Position numbers and translations under genes: made by a program. A stretch of DNA of 64,000 bases from Piscinibacter lacus (GTDB taxonomy: Bacteria; Pseudomonadota; Gammaproteobacteria; Burkholderiales; Burkholderiaceae_C), in contig NZ_JAERRA010000002.1 in NCBI RefSeq assembly GCF_016735685.1, forward strand, positions 558,001-622,000. Reading direction: 5' to 3'. The notes below the pieces were generated by a model that was not told the DNA's origin, did not search any database, and saw nothing but the letters and a program-made list of their open reading frames with translations. Shown here in pieces: positions 46,824-59,157 of this stretch. Position 1 is the first letter of the stretch; each line of letters starts with the position of its first letter.

Positions 46824-48094
46824 AGTCCCTCCTCGCCGCCCTGCAAGCCCGCCTGGCCGCCTGGCGCGAGGCCCTGCGCGCCCGCCGCTCGGCCGGTCGC
46901 GAGGGCCAGGGCCTGCTGCCGGTGCGCGACAGCCTGCACGGCGGCAGCGCGCCGGGGCCGGCCGCCGGCCTGGACACGGCGCTGATCGGCGTGGTGCTGG
47001 GCCTGATGCTGCTCGGCCTGGTGATGGTCTACAGCGCCAGCATCGCCCTGCCCGACAGCCCGAAGTACGAGGGCTACAAGCCCTATCACTTCCTGCTGCG
47101 CCACAGCCTGCAACTGCTGCTGGCCCTGATGGCCGGCCTGCTGGCGGCGCAACTGCCGGTCAGCGCCTGGGAGCGGGCCGCGCCCTGGTTCTTCCTGGTC
47201 GCGCTGCTGCTGCTGGTGCTGGTGCTGATCCCGGGCATCGGCAAGGTGGTGAACAACGCGCGGCGCTGGATCCCGCTGGGGGTCATCAACTTCCAGCCCA
47301 GCGAGCTGGCCAAGCTCGCCATCGCGCTCTATGCCGCCAGCTACATGACGCGCAAGATGGACGTGAAGGAGAAGTTCTTCCGCGCCGTCTGGCCAATGGC
47401 CGTGGCCCTGGCGGTGACGGGCGTGCTGCTGCTGCGCGAGCCGGACATGGGCGCCTTCATGGTGATCGCGGTGATCGCCATGGGCGTGCTCTTCCTCGGC
47501 GGCGTCAACGGCCGCATGTTCCTGCTGAGCGCGGCGGTGCTGGTGCTGAGCTTCGTCGCGGTGATCGCATCAAGCGAGGAAAAGAGCGCGCGCATCTTTG
47601 CCTACCTGCGCCCCTGGGAGCCGACCCATGCGGCGGGCAAGGCCTACCAGCTCACGCAGTCGCTGATCGCCTTCGGCCGCGGCGAGCTCTTCGGCCAGGG
47701 CCTGGGCGACAGCCTGGAGAAGCAGCACTACCTGCCCGAGCCGCACACCGACTTCCTGCTCGCCGTGATCGGCGAGGAGCTGGGCTTCGTGGGCCTGGTC
47801 GCGGTGATGCTGGCCTTCTTCTGGATGGTGCGGCGCTGCTTCGTGATCGGCCGCCAGTCCATCGTGCTCGACCGGGTCTTCGCCGGCCTCTACTGCCAGG
47901 GCATCGGCCTGTGGCTGGGCGGCCAGGGCATCATCAACATGGGCGTGAACCTGGGCGCGCTGCCGACCAAGGGCCTGACCCTGCCGCTGATGAGCTACGG
48001 CGGCTCGGCCCTGGTGATGAATGCGATCGCGCTCGCCATCGTGCTGCGGGTCGATGCCGAGAACCGGCAACTGATGCGCGGGGGCCGGGCATGA
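46820..48094 (+). CDS. ftsW: Septal peptidoglycan glycosyltransferase FtsW
   Basis: A 424-residue SEDS-family polymerase with about ten membrane helices after a basic cytoplasmic tail of around 50 residues. Signature segments are [34 protein letters not shown], and the loop [17 protein letters not shown], plus the C-terminal [14 protein letters not shown]. It polymerises lipid II at the septum together with FtsI. Overlaps murD and murG by 4 nt each. Confidence 0.95.
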   Translation: MKSLLAALQARLAAWREALRARRSAGREGQGLLPVRDSLHGGSAPGPAAGLDTALIGVVLGLMLLGLVMVYSASIALPDSPKYEGYKPYHFLLRHSLQLLLALMAGLLAAQLPVSAWERAAPWFFLVALLLLVLVLIPGIGKVVNNARRWIPLGVINFQPSELAKLAIALYAASYMTRKMDVKEKFFRAVWPMAVALAVTGVLLLREPDMGAFMVIAVIAMGVLFLGGVNGRMFLLSAAVLVLSFVAVIASSEEKSARIFAYLRPWEPTHAAGKAYQLTQSLIAFGRGELFGQGLGDSLEKQHYLPEPHTDFLLAVIGEELGFVGLVAVMLAFFWMVRRCFVIGRQSIVLDRVFAGLYCQGIGLWLGGQGIINMGVNLGALPTKGLTLPLMSYGGSALVMNAIALAIVLRVDAENRQLMRGGRA

Positions 48095-49194
48095 GCCGCG
48101 CGCGCCACCTCGTCGTGATGGCCGCCGGCACCGGCGGCCACGTGATCCCGGGCCTGGCCGTGGCCCGCGAGATGCTGGCCCGGGGCTGGACGGTGAGCTG
48201 GCTGGGCACACCCAGCGGCCTGGAGCAGAAGCTGGTGCCGCCCAGCGGCCTGCCAATGGACACCCTGGCCTTCACCGGCCTGCGCGGCAAGGGCTGGCTG
48301 CACACGGCCACCGGCAGCCTGCGCCTGCTCAAGGCCTTCTGGGACAGCCTGCGCATCCTGCGCGCGCGCCGCGCCGACGCGGTGCTGGGCATGGGCGGCT
48401 ACGTCTGCTTTCCCGGCGGACTGATGGCCGCGCTGCTGGGCAAGCCGCTGCTGCTGGTCAATGCCGATGCGGCCCTGCTGCTGTCGAACCGGGCCCTGGG
48501 CCCGGCGGCCGACCGCATCGCCTTCGGCTTCGAGGGCGCCGACGCCACCCGCGCCGGCCGCCGCGGCCGGGTCACCGGCAACCCGGTGCGGGCCGAGATC
48601 GAGGCCCTGCCCGCCCCCGCCGAACGCTATGCCGGCCGCAGCGGCCCGCTGAAGCTGCTGGTGGTCGGCGGCAGCCTGGGCGCGCGCGTGCTGAACGACA
48701 CCCTGCCGCGCGCGCTGGCCCTGCTGGCGCCGGCGCAGCGCCCGCAGGTGCTGCACCAGACCGGCGCCCTGAACCGCGATGCCGTGCAGGCCGCCTACCG
48801 CGCCGCCGGGCTCGATCCGCAGCCCGAGGCCGGCCTGGAGGTACGCGCCTTCATCGAGGACATGGCCCGCGAGTTGGCCGCCGCCGACCTGGTGATCGGC
48901 CGGGCCGGCGCCATCACCGTCAGCGAGCTTTGCGCGGCCGGCGTGCCCGCGGTGCTGGTGCCCTTCATCGCCCGCACCACCGCCCACCAGCGCGACAACG
49001 CCCAGTTCATGGCCCAGCACGGCGCGGCCCTGCACCTGCCGCAGACCGAGCTGAGCCCCGAGCGCCTGGCCGACCTCCTGGCCGGCCTGGACCGCGCCAC
49101 CCTGCTGACCATGGCCGAGCGCGCCCGCGCCCTGGCCCGGCCCCGCGCCGCTGCGCGTGTGGCCGACGAAATCGAAATCCTGGTGGCCCGATGA
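48091..49194 (+). CDS. murG: Lipid II synthase MurG (GT28 glycosyltransferase)
   Basis: A 367-residue GT-B enzyme that adds GlcNAc to lipid I. The first glycine loop [16 protein letters not shown] and [14 protein letters not shown] are normal, as are GNPVRAEIE and [23 protein letters not shown]. Two usually conserved places differ: residues 123-134 read [12 protein letters not shown] where many MurGs have HEQNxxxGxxNR, and the second glycine loop reads [10 protein letters not shown] instead of GGSQGAR. These may be lineage features. Start and stop overlap ftsW and murC. Confidence 0.93.
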   Translation: MSRARHLVVMAAGTGGHVIPGLAVAREMLARGWTVSWLGTPSGLEQKLVPPSGLPMDTLAFTGLRGKGWLHTATGSLRLLKAFWDSLRILRARRADAVLGMGGYVCFPGGLMAALLGKPLLLVNADAALLLSNRALGPAADRIAFGFEGADATRAGRRGRVTGNPVRAEIEALPAPAERYAGRSGPLKLLVVGGSLGARVLNDTLPRALALLAPAQRPQVLHQTGALNRDAVQAAYRAAGLDPQPEAGLEVRAFIEDMARELAAADLVIGRAGAITVSELCAAGVPAVLVPFIARTTAHQRDNAQFMAQHGAALHLPQTELSPERLADLLAGLDRATLLTMAERARALARPRAAARVADEIEILVAR

Positions 49195-50630
49195 AACATG
49201 CGGTGAAGCACATCCACTTCGTGGGCATCGGGGGCGCCGGCATGAGCGGCATCGCCGAGATCCTGCACAACCTCGGCTATGCCATCTCGGGCTCGGACCA
49301 GTCGGACGGCGCGGTCACCAAGCGCCTGGCCGGCCTGGGCATCCGCATCCACATCGGCCATGACGCGGCGCATGTCGCCGGCGCCGAGGCGGTGGTGACC
49401 AGCACGGCCGTGAAGGGCGACAACCCCGAGGTGATCGCCGCGCGCACGCGCCGCATCCCGGTGGTGCCGCGCGCGGTGATGCTGGCCGAGCTGATGCGAC
49501 TCAAGCAGGGCATCGCGATCGCCGGCACGCACGGCAAGACGACGACGACCTCGCTGGTGGCCAGCGTGCTGGCCGAAGCCGGCGTGGACCCGACCTTCGT
49601 CATCGGCGGCAAGCTGCTCAGCGCCGGCGCCAATTCGCGCCTGGGCGCGGGCGACTTCATCGTGGTCGAGGCCGACGAAAGCGATGCCTCCTTCCTGAAC
49701 CTCAACCCGGTGCTCAGCGTCGTCACCAACATCGACGCCGACCACATGGACACCTACGGCCACGACTTCGCGCGGCTGAAAGCGGCCTTCGTCGAGTTCC
49801 TGCACCGCATGCCCTTCTACGGCGCGGCCATCCTGTGCGTGGACGACCCGGGCGTGCGCTCGATCCTGCCGATGATCTCGCGGCCGGTGGTCGGCTACGG
49901 CTTCGGCGAGGACGCGCAGGTGCGCGCCGTCGAGGTCGAGGCCCTGCCCGGCGGGCAGATGCGCTTCATCGCCCAGCGCCGCAACGGCATGGTGATGCCG
50001 GACCTGCCGATCACCCTGAACCTGCCGGGCCGCCACAACGTGCTGAATGCCCTGGCCGCGATCGCCGTGGCCACCGAGCTGGAGCTGCCCGACGAGCCGC
50101 TGGCGGCCGCGCTGGCCGCCTTCACCGGCGTCGGCCGGCGCTTCCAGCGCCATGGCGAGCTGGCCACCCGCGACGGCGGCCGCGCGACCCTGATCGACGA
50201 CTACGGCCACCACCCGGTCGAGATGGCCGCCGTGCTGGCCGCCGCCCGCGGCGCCTTCCCCGGCCGGCGCCTGGTGCTGGCCTTCCAGCCGCATCGCTAC
50301 ACCCGCACGCGCGACTGCTTCGAGGACTTCGTGAAGGTCATGGGCACGGCCGATGCCGTGCTGCTGGCCGAGGTCTATGCGGCCGGCGAGGCGCCCATCG
50401 TCGCCGCCGACGGCCGGGCGCTGAGCCGTGCACTGCGCGTGGCCGGCAAGGTCGAGCCGGTCTTCGTCGACACGATGGACGCCATGCCCGAAGCCGCCGC
50501 CGAGACGCTGCGCGACGGCGATGTGCTGATCACCATGGGCGCCGGCTCGATCGGCGGCCTGCCCGCCGCGCTGCTGGCCGCCCTGCCCGCCCCCCGCTCG
50601 ACCGCCCTGCACGAGGACGCCCGCCGATGA
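49191..50630 (+). CDS. murC: UDP-MurNAc:L-alanine ligase MurC
   Basis: A 479-residue Mur ligase with [18 protein letters not shown] at the N-terminus, ATP loop [16 protein letters not shown] near residue 110, [29 protein letters not shown] and [16 protein letters not shown]. It adds the first amino acid of the stem peptide. ATG overlaps the murG stop and the TGA overlaps the ddl start. Confidence 0.96.
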   Translation: MKHAVKHIHFVGIGGAGMSGIAEILHNLGYAISGSDQSDGAVTKRLAGLGIRIHIGHDAAHVAGAEAVVTSTAVKGDNPEVIAARTRRIPVVPRAVMLAELMRLKQGIAIAGTHGKTTTTSLVASVLAEAGVDPTFVIGGKLLSAGANSRLGAGDFIVVEADESDASFLNLNPVLSVVTNIDADHMDTYGHDFARLKAAFVEFLHRMPFYGAAILCVDDPGVRSILPMISRPVVGYGFGEDAQVRAVEVEALPGGQMRFIAQRRNGMVMPDLPITLNLPGRHNVLNALAAIAVATELELPDEPLAAALAAFTGVGRRFQRHGELATRDGGRATLIDDYGHHPVEMAAVLAAARGAFPGRRLVLAFQPHRYTRTRDCFEDFVKVMGTADAVLLAEVYAAGEAPIVAADGRALSRALRVAGKVEPVFVDTMDAMPEAAAETLRDGDVLITMGAGSIGGLPAALLAALPAPRSTALHEDARR

Positions 50631-51643
50631 GTGCCGACGCCGCCCTGCCCAGCTCCCCCGCCGCCACCTTTCCGCCGCCGCCGGTGGATCCGGCCGCGCT
50701 CGGCAAGGTCGCCGTGCTCTTCGGCGGTCGCTCGGCCGAGCGCGAGATCTCGCTGATGTCCGGCGGCGGCGTGCTCAGCGCACTGCGCGGCCGCGGCGTC
50801 GATGCCCATGGCTTCGACCCGGCCGACCGGCCGCTCGACGAGCTCAAGCGCGCCGGCTACGACCGTGCCTTCATCGCCCTGCACGGCCGCCACGGCGAGG
50901 ACGGCTGCGTGCAGGGCGCGCTGGAGCTGCTGGGCATCCCCTACACCGGCTCGGGCGTGATGGCCAGCGCGATCGCGATGGACAAGGTGATGAGCAAGCG
51001 CATCTTCCTGGCCGAGGGCCTGAGCACGCCGGCCCATGTGCACCTGCGCGCGGGCGACCACGGCCCCGAGCGGCAGGCCGAGGTGCTCAAGCAGCTCGGC
51101 CTGCCGCTGGTGGTGAAGCCGCCGCGCGAGGGCTCGTCGATCGGCATCAGCAAAGTCATGCGGGCCGAGGACCTGCCGGCCGCCGTGGCCCTGGCCGCGA
51201 AGTACGACGCCGACCTGCTGTGCGAAGCCTTCATCGACGGCGAGGAAGTCACCTGCCCGGTGCTGGGCGCGGGCGAATCGGCCCATGCCCTGCCGGTGAT
51301 CCGCATCGTGCCGCCCGAGGCCGGCTACGACTACAAGAACAAGTACTTCACCGACGAGGTGCGCTACCTCTGCCCGAGCGGCCTGCCGGCCGCCGAGGAG
51401 CGCGCCGTCCAGCGCCTGGCCCTGGAGGCCTACCGCGCGCTGGGCTGCCGCGGCTGGGGCCGGGCCGATCTGATGATCCGCCGCAGCGACCGCAAGGTCT
51501 TCCTGCTGGAGATGAACACCTCGCCGGGCATGACCGGCCATTCGCTGGTACCCATGTCGGCCCGCGAGGCCGGCATGAGCTACGAGGCCCTGTGCAGCCA
51601 CCTGCTGTCGCAGGCCGCGCTCGACACGCCGCCGCAGGCCTGA
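50627..51643 (+). CDS. ddl: D-alanine:D-alanine ligase
   Basis: A 338-residue ATP-grasp ligase. Markers are [40 protein letters not shown], the ATP segment [13 protein letters not shown], and the C-terminal [15 protein letters not shown] that binds Mg and phosphate. It joins two D-Ala, supplied by Alr, for MurF. An extra 20-residue Pro/Ala tail precedes the core. Confidence 0.95.
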   Translation: MSADAALPSSPAATFPPPPVDPAALGKVAVLFGGRSAEREISLMSGGGVLSALRGRGVDAHGFDPADRPLDELKRAGYDRAFIALHGRHGEDGCVQGALELLGIPYTGSGVMASAIAMDKVMSKRIFLAEGLSTPAHVHLRAGDHGPERQAEVLKQLGLPLVVKPPREGSSIGISKVMRAEDLPAAVALAAKYDADLLCEAFIDGEEVTCPVLGAGESAHALPVIRIVPPEAGYDYKNKYFTDEVRYLCPSGLPAAEERAVQRLALEAYRALGCRGWGRADLMIRRSDRKVFLLEMNTSPGMTGHSLVPMSAREAGMSYEALCSHLLSQAALDTPPQA

Positions 51644-51653
51644 GCCCGCCGCC

Positions 51654-52463
51654 ATGCCCGAACTCCGCCGCCCCCGCCCCGTGCAGGTCGCCCGCCCGCT
51701 GCCGGGCGACGTGCGCCTGATGCAGCGCGCCGGCACCGCGCTGTTCGCGCTGGCCGGCCTGCTGCTGCTGGTGGCCGGACTGGGCCTGCTGGTGCAGCAG
51801 CCGGCCTTCGCGCTGCAGCGCCTGGTGGTGGAGCAGCCGCTGGAGCGCGGCAGCGCCGCCGCGCTGCGCCGCCAGGCCCTGCCGCGGCTGGAGGGCAATT
51901 TCTTCACCCTCGACCTGGATGCCGCGCAGACCGCCTTCGAGACCGTGCCCTGGGTGCGGCGCGCGATGGTGCGGCGTGTCTGGCCGGACCGCCTGGCCGT
52001 GCGGCTGGAGGAGCACCAGCCGGCCGCGCTGTGGCGCGGCGACGATGGCGTCGAGCGCCTCGTCAACCAGCAGGGCGAGCTGTTCGAGGCCAATGCCGGC
52101 GATGTCGAGGACCTGCCGCTGCCGACCCTCGTCGGCCCCGCCCGCCATTCGGCCGCGATGCTGGCGATGTGGCGCACGCTGTCGCCGCTCTTCGAGCCCA
52201 TGCACACGGAGCTGCGCAGCCTGGCGCTGACGCCGCGCGGCTCCTGGCGTGGCGAGCTGGGCGAGGGCGCGGTCGTCGAATTCGGCCGCGGCAGCCCCGA
52301 GGAGCTGGCGTTGCGCACCCGGGCCTTCGTGGCGACCGCGCAGGAGCTGATCCGCCAGCACGACCGCCCCCTGGCCCAGGCCGACCTGCGCCATGCCGCC
52401 GGCTATGCCCTGCGCCTGCGCGGCCTGGGCACGCTCGCGCCCGGCGAGAAGCCCACGAACTGA
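51654..52463 (+). CDS. ftsQ: Cell division protein FtsQ
   Basis: A 269-residue bitopic protein: cytoplasmic tail, one membrane helix (LFALAGLLLLVAGLGLLVQQ), a POTRA domain (ALQRLVVEQPLERGSAAALR to VPWVRRAMVRRVWPDRLAVR) and the FtsQ beta domain beginning EEHQPAALWRGDDG. It links FtsL/FtsB to FtsA-driven assembly. Starts 10 bp after ddl, ends 8 bp before ftsA. Confidence 0.92.
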   Translation: MPELRRPRPVQVARPLPGDVRLMQRAGTALFALAGLLLLVAGLGLLVQQPAFALQRLVVEQPLERGSAAALRRQALPRLEGNFFTLDLDAAQTAFETVPWVRRAMVRRVWPDRLAVRLEEHQPAALWRGDDGVERLVNQQGELFEANAGDVEDLPLPTLVGPARHSAAMLAMWRTLSPLFEPMHTELRSLALTPRGSWRGELGEGAVVEFGRGSPEELALRTRAFVATAQELIRQHDRPLAQADLRHAAGYALRLRGLGTLAPGEKPTN

Positions 52464-52471
52464 GAACGCCC

Positions 52472-53701
<1,230 letters not shown>

Positions 53702-53764
53702 GCCGCGAAATCCAGCCAACCCATCTCACCCGCCCCACCCGTCAGACCCCCAGGAGGACCCCCC

Positions 53765-55000
53765 ATGACCACCATCGAGATGCTCGAAGACAACCCGATC
53801 GACACGCGGATCAAAGTGATCGGCGTCGGCGGGGGCGGCGGCAATGCCGTCGCGCACATGATCGAAACCGGGGTCCAGGGCGTGGAGTTCATCTGCGCGA
53901 ACACCGACAAGCAGGCCCTGAACCGCAGCGCGGCCGACGTGATCATCCAGCTCGGCGCCAACGGCCTGGGCGCGGGCGGCAAGCCCGATGCGGGCCGCGC
54001 CGCCGCGCACGAGGCCGAGGAGCGCATCCGCAACGCGATCGCAGGCGCCAACATGGTCTTCCTGACCGCGGGCATGGGCGGCGGCACCGGCACGGGTGCG
54101 GCGCCGGTGATCGCGCGCATCGCCAAGGAGATGGGCATCCTCACCGTCGGCGTGGTGACCAAGCCCTTCGAGTTCGAGGGCGCGCGTCGCACCAAGCAGG
54201 CCGAGGCCGGCCTGGCCGAGCTGGAGGCCAATGTCGACAGCCTGATCGTCGTGCTCAACGAGAAGCTGCTGGAGGTGCTGGGCGACGACATCACCCAGGA
54301 CCAGGCTTTCCAGGAAGCCAACAACGTGCTGAAGAACGCGGTCGGCGGCATCGCGGACATCATCAATGTCGATGCCTCGATCAATGTCGACTTCGAGGAC
54401 GTGAAGACGGTGATGAGCGAGCCCGGCAAGGCCATGATGGGCACGGCCACGGCCAGCGGTCCGGACCGCGCGACCAAGGCCGCCGACTCGGCCGTGGCCT
54501 GCCCGCTGCTGGAGGGCATCGACCTGTCGGGCGCGCGCGGCGTACTGGTGCTGATCGCGGCGAGCAAGGGCACGCTCAAGCTGTCGGAGAGCCGCAATGC
54601 GATGAACGCGATCCGCAAGTACGCGCATGAGGACGCGCATGTCATCTTCGGCGCCGCCTACGACGAGAGCCTGGGCGACCAGTTGCGCGTGACCGTGATC
54701 GCCACCGGCCTGTCCGATGCCAAGCGCCAGCAGCCGATCAGCGTGGTGCACACCACGCCGGCGGCCCAGCCGCTGCAGCGCACGGGCACCGACCACCTGG
54801 TCGGCGCGCCGATGAGCAGCCTGTCGGTGACGATGAACGGCCCGTCCGGCGCGGCCACGCCCACCCAGCCCTACGACACCAGCGCCGTGCCCAGCGTCTG
54901 GCGCAATGGCCGCACGGCGGCGGCGCGGGTCGAGGCCCTGTCGAACAACGGCGTCGAGGACTACGACATCCCCGCCTTCCTGCGCAAGCAGGCCGACTGA
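53765..55000 (+). CDS. ftsZ: Cell division GTPase FtsZ
   Basis: A 411-residue tubulin-like GTPase. The N-terminal IKVIGVGGGGGNAVAHMI, the tubulin signature GMGGGTGTGAAPVIARIA, and the T7 loop with NVDFEDVKTVMSE are intact. A variable linker leads to the C-terminal peptide DYDIPAFLRKQAD that binds FtsA and other partners. AGGAGG lies about 8 nt before the ATG. Two tandem GC hairpins follow; lpxC, often next in related genomes, is absent. Confidence 0.97.
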   Translation: MTTIEMLEDNPIDTRIKVIGVGGGGGNAVAHMIETGVQGVEFICANTDKQALNRSAADVIIQLGANGLGAGGKPDAGRAAAHEAEERIRNAIAGANMVFLTAGMGGGTGTGAAPVIARIAKEMGILTVGVVTKPFEFEGARRTKQAEAGLAELEANVDSLIVVLNEKLLEVLGDDITQDQAFQEANNVLKNAVGGIADIINVDASINVDFEDVKTVMSEPGKAMMGTATASGPDRATKAADSAVACPLLEGIDLSGARGVLVLIAASKGTLKLSESRNAMNAIRKYAHEDAHVIFGAAYDESLGDQLRVTVIATGLSDAKRQQPISVVHTTPAAQPLQRTGTDHLVGAPMSSLSVTMNGPSGAATPTQPYDTSAVPSVWRNGRTAAARVEALSNNGVEDYDIPAFLRKQAD

Positions 55001-55010
55001 GGCGGGGGCC

Positions 55011-55064
55011 GGACGCCCGCGGGGGCGGGCGTCCCGGTCGGGGCGGCGCGGCGGGCGCCGCCCC
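55011..55064 (+). terminator. Two tandem hairpins closing the dcw cluster
   Basis: GGACGCCCGC (55011-55020) pairs with GCGGGCGTCC (55025-55034), and GGGGCGGCGC (55040-55049) pairs with GCGCCGCCCC (55055-55064). Both are perfect 10-bp GC stems with loops of 4 and 5 bases. No U tract follows, so they may act as a barrier or RNA-stability element rather than a simple intrinsic terminator. Confidence 0.6.
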
Positions 55065-55069
55065 GGGCC

Positions 55070-55075
55070 TACACT
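55070..55075 (+). promoter_or_regulatory. Putative -10 element for hisF
   Basis: TACACT lies 9 nt before the hisF ATG at 55085. There is no Shine-Dalgarno sequence. A transcript starting about 7 nt later would have almost no leader. No -35 element is evident because the upstream DNA is occupied by the GC hairpins. Confidence 0.4.
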
Positions 55076-55084
55076 GAGTCCATC

Positions 55085-55860
<776 letters not shown>

Positions 55861-55864
<4 letters not shown>

Positions 55865-56322
55865 GCGCGGACGCAAACCCGGCCGAGCGCCCGGCCACCC
55901 TGCCCACCCAGCCCGCCGGCGCCTGGCTGGACGCCGTGCGCTGGGATGCAGACGGCCTGGTGCCGGTGATCGCCCAGGAGCAGGGCAGCGGCGACGTGCT
56001 GATGTTCGCGTGGATGAACCGCGAGGCCCTGGCCCTGACCGCCGAGCTGGGCCGCGCCGTTTACTACAGCCGCTCGCGCCAGCGCCTGTGGCGCAAGGGC
56101 GAGGAAAGCGGCCATGTGCAGCAGGTCCACGAGATCCGCCTGGACTGCGACCAGGACGTGGTGCTACTGAAGGTCACCCAGCTCGGGCACGAACCCGGCA
56201 TCGCCTGCCACACCGGCCGGCACGCCTGCTTCTTCCAGCGCCTGGAGGGCCAGGGCGCCGAGGCGCAGTGGCAAACCGTCGAGCCGGTGCTCAAGGATCC
56301 CGAAACCATCTACAACCGATGA
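55861..56322 (+). CDS. hisI: Phosphoribosyl-AMP cyclohydrolase
   Basis: A 153-residue zinc enzyme. Core pieces are [36 protein letters not shown], and metal ligands in RLDCDQD and [13 protein letters not shown]. It opens the adenine ring of PR-AMP in histidine synthesis. It is monofunctional; PR-ATP pyrophosphohydrolase is a separate gene next door. An N-terminal Pro/Ala-rich tail of about 25 residues is extra. Confidence 0.95.
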
Positions 56323-56675
56323 GCCAGCCGAGCAGCGACGACACCCTGGAGCGCCTGGCCGATGTGATCGCCCAGCGCCGCGGTGGCGACCCCGACAAGA
56401 GCTACGTCGCCCGCCTTTTCCACAAGGGCCGCGACAGCATCCTGAAGAAGGTCGGCGAGGAAGCCACCGAGCTGGTGATTGCTGCCAAGGGCGGCGAGCG
56501 GCAGCAGGTGGTCTACGAGGCCGCCGACCTGTGGTTCCATGCCCTGATCGCGCTGGCCGATGCCGGCGTGCGGCCGGCCGAGGTGCTGGCGGAACTGCGG
56601 CGCCGCGAGGGACTCTCCGGTCTGGAGGAGTTCGCCGCGCGCAAGGCCCAGGCCCGCGAGGCAGGCGAACCCTGA
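56319..56675 (+). CDS. hisE: Phosphoribosyl-ATP pyrophosphohydrolase
   Basis: A 118-residue MazG-like helical enzyme that hydrolyses PR-ATP to PR-AMP. Family pieces are [35 protein letters not shown], the metal site [11 protein letters not shown] and [18 protein letters not shown]. It overlaps hisI by 4 nt. The membrane-protein gene begins 37 bp after its stop. Confidence 0.93.
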   Translation: MSQPSSDDTLERLADVIAQRRGGDPDKSYVARLFHKGRDSILKKVGEEATELVIAAKGGERQQVVYEAADLWFHALIALADAGVRPAEVLAELRRREGLSGLEEFAARKAQAREAGEP

Positions 56676-56712
56676 AGCCCCCGCCCCGCCCACCCCTGTT
56701 GCCGAGCCCGCC

Positions 56713-57090
56713 ATGATCGTGCTGCCCGAAGACCAGGAACGCGCCCTGCGCACGGTGGGCGTGGTCAGCTACCTGCTGCATGCCGTCGTGGCGGTGGGGG
56801 CGCTGATCCCCACCCTGCAGCCGGGCATCCTGCTGCTGCTGATCGCCATCGTGCTCGACCTGGTCAAGCGCGAGGAAGCCGCCGGCACCTGGCAGGCCAG
56901 CCACTTCCGCTGGCGCATCCACAGCGTGCTGTGGGCCGGCGGGCTCTATGTGCTGACCTTCCCGCTGTGGTTCCTTTTCGTGCTGCCGGGCTGGCTGGCC
57001 TGGACCGGCATCTCCCTCTGGTTCCTGGTGCGCATCGTGCGCGGCTGGATCCACCTGAACGACCAACGGCCGATCGACGAGCCGGCCTGA
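56713..57090 (+). CDS. Predicted membrane protein of the hisE-hinT interval (DUF4870-like)
   Basis: A 125-residue protein with about three hydrophobic segments (VVSYLLHAVVAVGALIPTL, GILLLLIAIVLDLV, HSVLWAGGLYVLTFPLWFLF) and a conserved-looking ASHFRWRIHSVLW loop. The pattern resembles DUF4870/Tic20-like small membrane proteins. A membrane protein at this place between hisE and hinT is familiar in Burkholderiales. Function unknown. Confidence 0.75.
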   Translation: MIVLPEDQERALRTVGVVSYLLHAVVAVGALIPTLQPGILLLLIAIVLDLVKREEAAGTWQASHFRWRIHSVLWAGGLYVLTFPLWFLFVLPGWLAWTGISLWFLVRIVRGWIHLNDQRPIDEPA

Positions 57091-57107
57091 AACCGAAAGC
57101 ACGCCCC

Positions 57108-57455
57108 ATGAGCCAGGACCCGAACTGCATCTTCTGCAAGATCGTCGAAGGCAAGATTCCCGCCCGCAAGGCCTTCGAGGATGAGCAAGTGCTCGCCTTC
57201 CACGACATCGCCCCCTGGGCGCCGGTGCACATCCTGATCATTCCCAAGCAGCACATCGCCTCGCTCGCCGAGGTCGGCCTCGAGCATGCCGGCCTGCTGG
57301 GCCACATGATGACGGTGGGCGTGCGGCTGATGGCCGAACTGGGCGTGACGAACGGCTTTCGCACCATCGTGAACACCGGCGCCGACGGCGGCCAGGAAGT
57401 GGGCCACCTGCACCTGCACTTCATGGGCGGGCCCCGCCCCTGGGCCCGCGGCTGA
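57108..57455 (+). CDS. hinT: HIT-family purine nucleoside phosphoramidase HinT
   Basis: A 115-residue HIT protein. It starts with CIFCKIVEGKIPARKAFEDE, has HDIAPWAPVHILIIPKQHI, and the histidine triad is in GHLHLHFMGG. It hydrolyses nucleoside phosphoramidates and acyl-AMP. It sits in the his-tat interval, 17 bp after the membrane-protein gene. Confidence 0.93.
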   Translation: MSQDPNCIFCKIVEGKIPARKAFEDEQVLAFHDIAPWAPVHILIIPKQHIASLAEVGLEHAGLLGHMMTVGVRLMAELGVTNGFRTIVNTGADGGQEVGHLHLHFMGGPRPWARG

Positions 57456-57523
57456 AGCTGTCATCGCCCCTCCCCTAAACTTGCCACTTTGGCCCGCTGG
57501 CGCGGGTTCACAGGAGATCTGAC

Positions 57524-57784
57524 ATGGGTTCCTTCAGCATCTGGCACTGGCTGGTCGTGCTGCTCATCGTGGTGCTGGTCTTCGGCACCAAGAAGCTCAA
57601 GAACATCGGCGGCGACCTCGGCGGCGCGGTCAAGGGCTTCAAGGACGGCATGAAGGACGGCAGCACGGCCGCCTCGACCGCTGCTGACGCCTCGGCCAGC
57701 CCGGCCGCACCGGCCCAGGTCACGGCCCAGTCGGCCGCCGACGCGGCCCGCACCGTCGACGTCGACGCCAAGACCCGCGGCTGA
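57524..57784 (+). CDS. tatA: Sec-independent translocase protein TatA
   Basis: An 86-residue protein: one N-terminal membrane helix ([17 protein letters not shown]), the hinge TKKLKNIG, an amphipathic helix ([18 protein letters not shown]) and an Ala/Thr-rich tail. TatA rings form the pore for folded twin-arginine proteins such as PhoX in this window. AGGAGA lies about 8 nt upstream. First of tatABC, 68 bp after hinT. Confidence 0.94.
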   Translation: MGSFSIWHWLVVLLIVVLVFGTKKLKNIGGDLGGAVKGFKDGMKDGSTAASTAADASASPAAPAQVTAQSAADAARTVDVDAKTRG

Positions 57785-57813
57785 GCCACGACGGACGCGA
57801 CGACCGCCTGGCG

Positions 57814-58305
57814 ATGATCGATTTCGGCTTCGACAAACTTGCGCTGATCGGCGCGGTGGCGCTGATCGTCATCGGCCCCGAGAAGCTGCCCAAGGTGGCC
57901 CGCACCGTCGGCCACCTGCTGGGCAAGGCCCAGCGCTACGTGGCGGACGTGAAGGCCGAGGTCAACCGCTCGATGGAGGTCGAGGAGCTGCAGAAGATGC
58001 GCCGCGACGTCGAGAGCGCCGCCCGCAATGTCGAGCAGACCGTCCAGCAGGAGCTGCGCGACACCCAGGCCGCGCTCGACCCGGGCTGGGAATCGCTGGA
58101 CAACGCGGTCCAGTCCATCGAGACCCCCGGCGCCTACAGCGACACCCTGCGCGAGCCCCCGGGGGCCAAGTCGCCCCGCAAGAACTGGCGGGCCAAGCAG
58201 GCCGCCGTGCCGCAGTGGTACCGCCAGCGCCACGGCGTGCGCGGCCATGTGCAGTCCGGCGCCGCGCGGGTGGCCCGATTCCGTCCGCCGCGTCCCTCGC
58301 GCTGA
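57814..58305 (+). CDS. tatB: Sec-independent translocase protein TatB
   Basis: A 163-residue protein beginning [20 protein letters not shown] with the [20 protein letters not shown] segment that defines TatB. A long charged amphipathic helix follows ([20 protein letters not shown]), then a basic low-complexity tail. With TatC it forms the signal-peptide receptor. It begins 29 bp after tatA. Confidence 0.93.
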   Translation: MIDFGFDKLALIGAVALIVIGPEKLPKVARTVGHLLGKAQRYVADVKAEVNRSMEVEELQKMRRDVESAARNVEQTVQQELRDTQAALDPGWESLDNAVQSIETPGAYSDTLREPPGAKSPRKNWRAKQAAVPQWYRQRHGVRGHVQSGAARVARFRPPRPSR

Positions 58306-58310
58306 TGCCC

Positions 58311-58330
58311 GCGGGGCCAAGCGGCCCCGC
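58311..58330 (+). other. Hairpin between tatB and tatC
   Basis: GCGGGGCC (58311-58318) pairs with GGCCCCGC (58323-58330) around AAGC, within the 48-bp tatB-tatC gap. It has no U tract and lies inside an operon, so it may adjust relative expression or mRNA stability rather than terminate. Confidence 0.4.
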
Positions 58331-58353
58331 CCCCTATTGCCGTCCCCGCAAGC

Positions 58354-59139
58354 GTGAGCACTCCCGAACCCCGCGACGAGCTTGAAGGCAGCGAGCAGCC
58401 CTTCGTCGCCCACCTGATCGAGCTGCGCGACCGCCTGATCCGTGCGCTGATCGCGGTCGGCATCGCCTTTGCGGTGCTGGCCGTCTGGCCGGGGCCCTCG
58501 GCGCTCTACGACCTGCTGGCCGCGCCGCTGGTGGCCCACCTCAAGCCGGGCACCACGCTGATCGCCACCAATGTGATCTCCCCGATCCTGGTGCCGCTGA
58601 AGATGACGCTGATGGCCGCCTTCATGATCGCGCTGCCGGCGGTGCTTTACCAGGTCTGGGCCTTCGTCGCGCCCGGGCTCTACAGCCACGAGAAGAAGCT
58701 GGTGCTGCCCCTGGTGGTGTCGAGCACGCTGCTGTTCTTCTCGGGCGTGGCCTTCTGCTACTTCATCGTGATCCCGGGCATGTCGCAGTTCATCCAGAGC
58801 TTCGCGCCCAGCAGCATCTCGGCCGCGCCGGACATCGAGCAGTACTTCAGCTTCGTGATCACGCTCTTCCTCGTCTTCGGCCTGGCCTTCGAGGTGCCGG
58901 TGGCGGTGGTCGTGCTGGTGCGGGTGGGCATGGTCACGGTCGAGCAGCTTCGCAAGTTCCGCAGCTACTTCATCGTCGGCGCCTTCATCCTCTCGGCTAT
59001 CGTCACGCCGCCGGACGTGATCTCGCAGCTTGCCCTGGCCATCCCGATGTGCCTGCTCTACGAGGTGGGCATCTGGGCGGCGCAGATCTTCCTCAAGCAC
59101 ACCCGCGCGCCCGAGGCCGACAGCCCGCCGGCCGCCTGA
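58354..59139 (+). CDS. tatC: Sec-independent translocase protein TatC
   Basis: A 261-residue polytopic protein with six helices. The N-terminal EQPFVAHLIELRDRLIRALI, the periplasmic AFVAPGLYSHEKKLVLPLVV, and FGLAFEVPVAVVVLVRVGMV are diagnostic. It recognises twin-arginine signals. Translation starts at GTG 58354, preceded by no obvious Shine-Dalgarno sequence, after a 48-bp gap that contains a stable hairpin (58311-58330). Confidence 0.95.
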   Translation: MSTPEPRDELEGSEQPFVAHLIELRDRLIRALIAVGIAFAVLAVWPGPSALYDLLAAPLVAHLKPGTTLIATNVISPILVPLKMTLMAAFMIALPAVLYQVWAFVAPGLYSHEKKLVLPLVVSSTLLFFSGVAFCYFIVIPGMSQFIQSFAPSSISAAPDIEQYFSFVITLFLVFGLAFEVPVAVVVLVRVGMVTVEQLRKFRSYFIVGAFILSAIVTPPDVISQLALAIPMCLLYEVGIWAAQIFLKHTRAPEADSPPAA

Positions 59140-59157
59140 TCGCCCAGGCCCCTTCCG

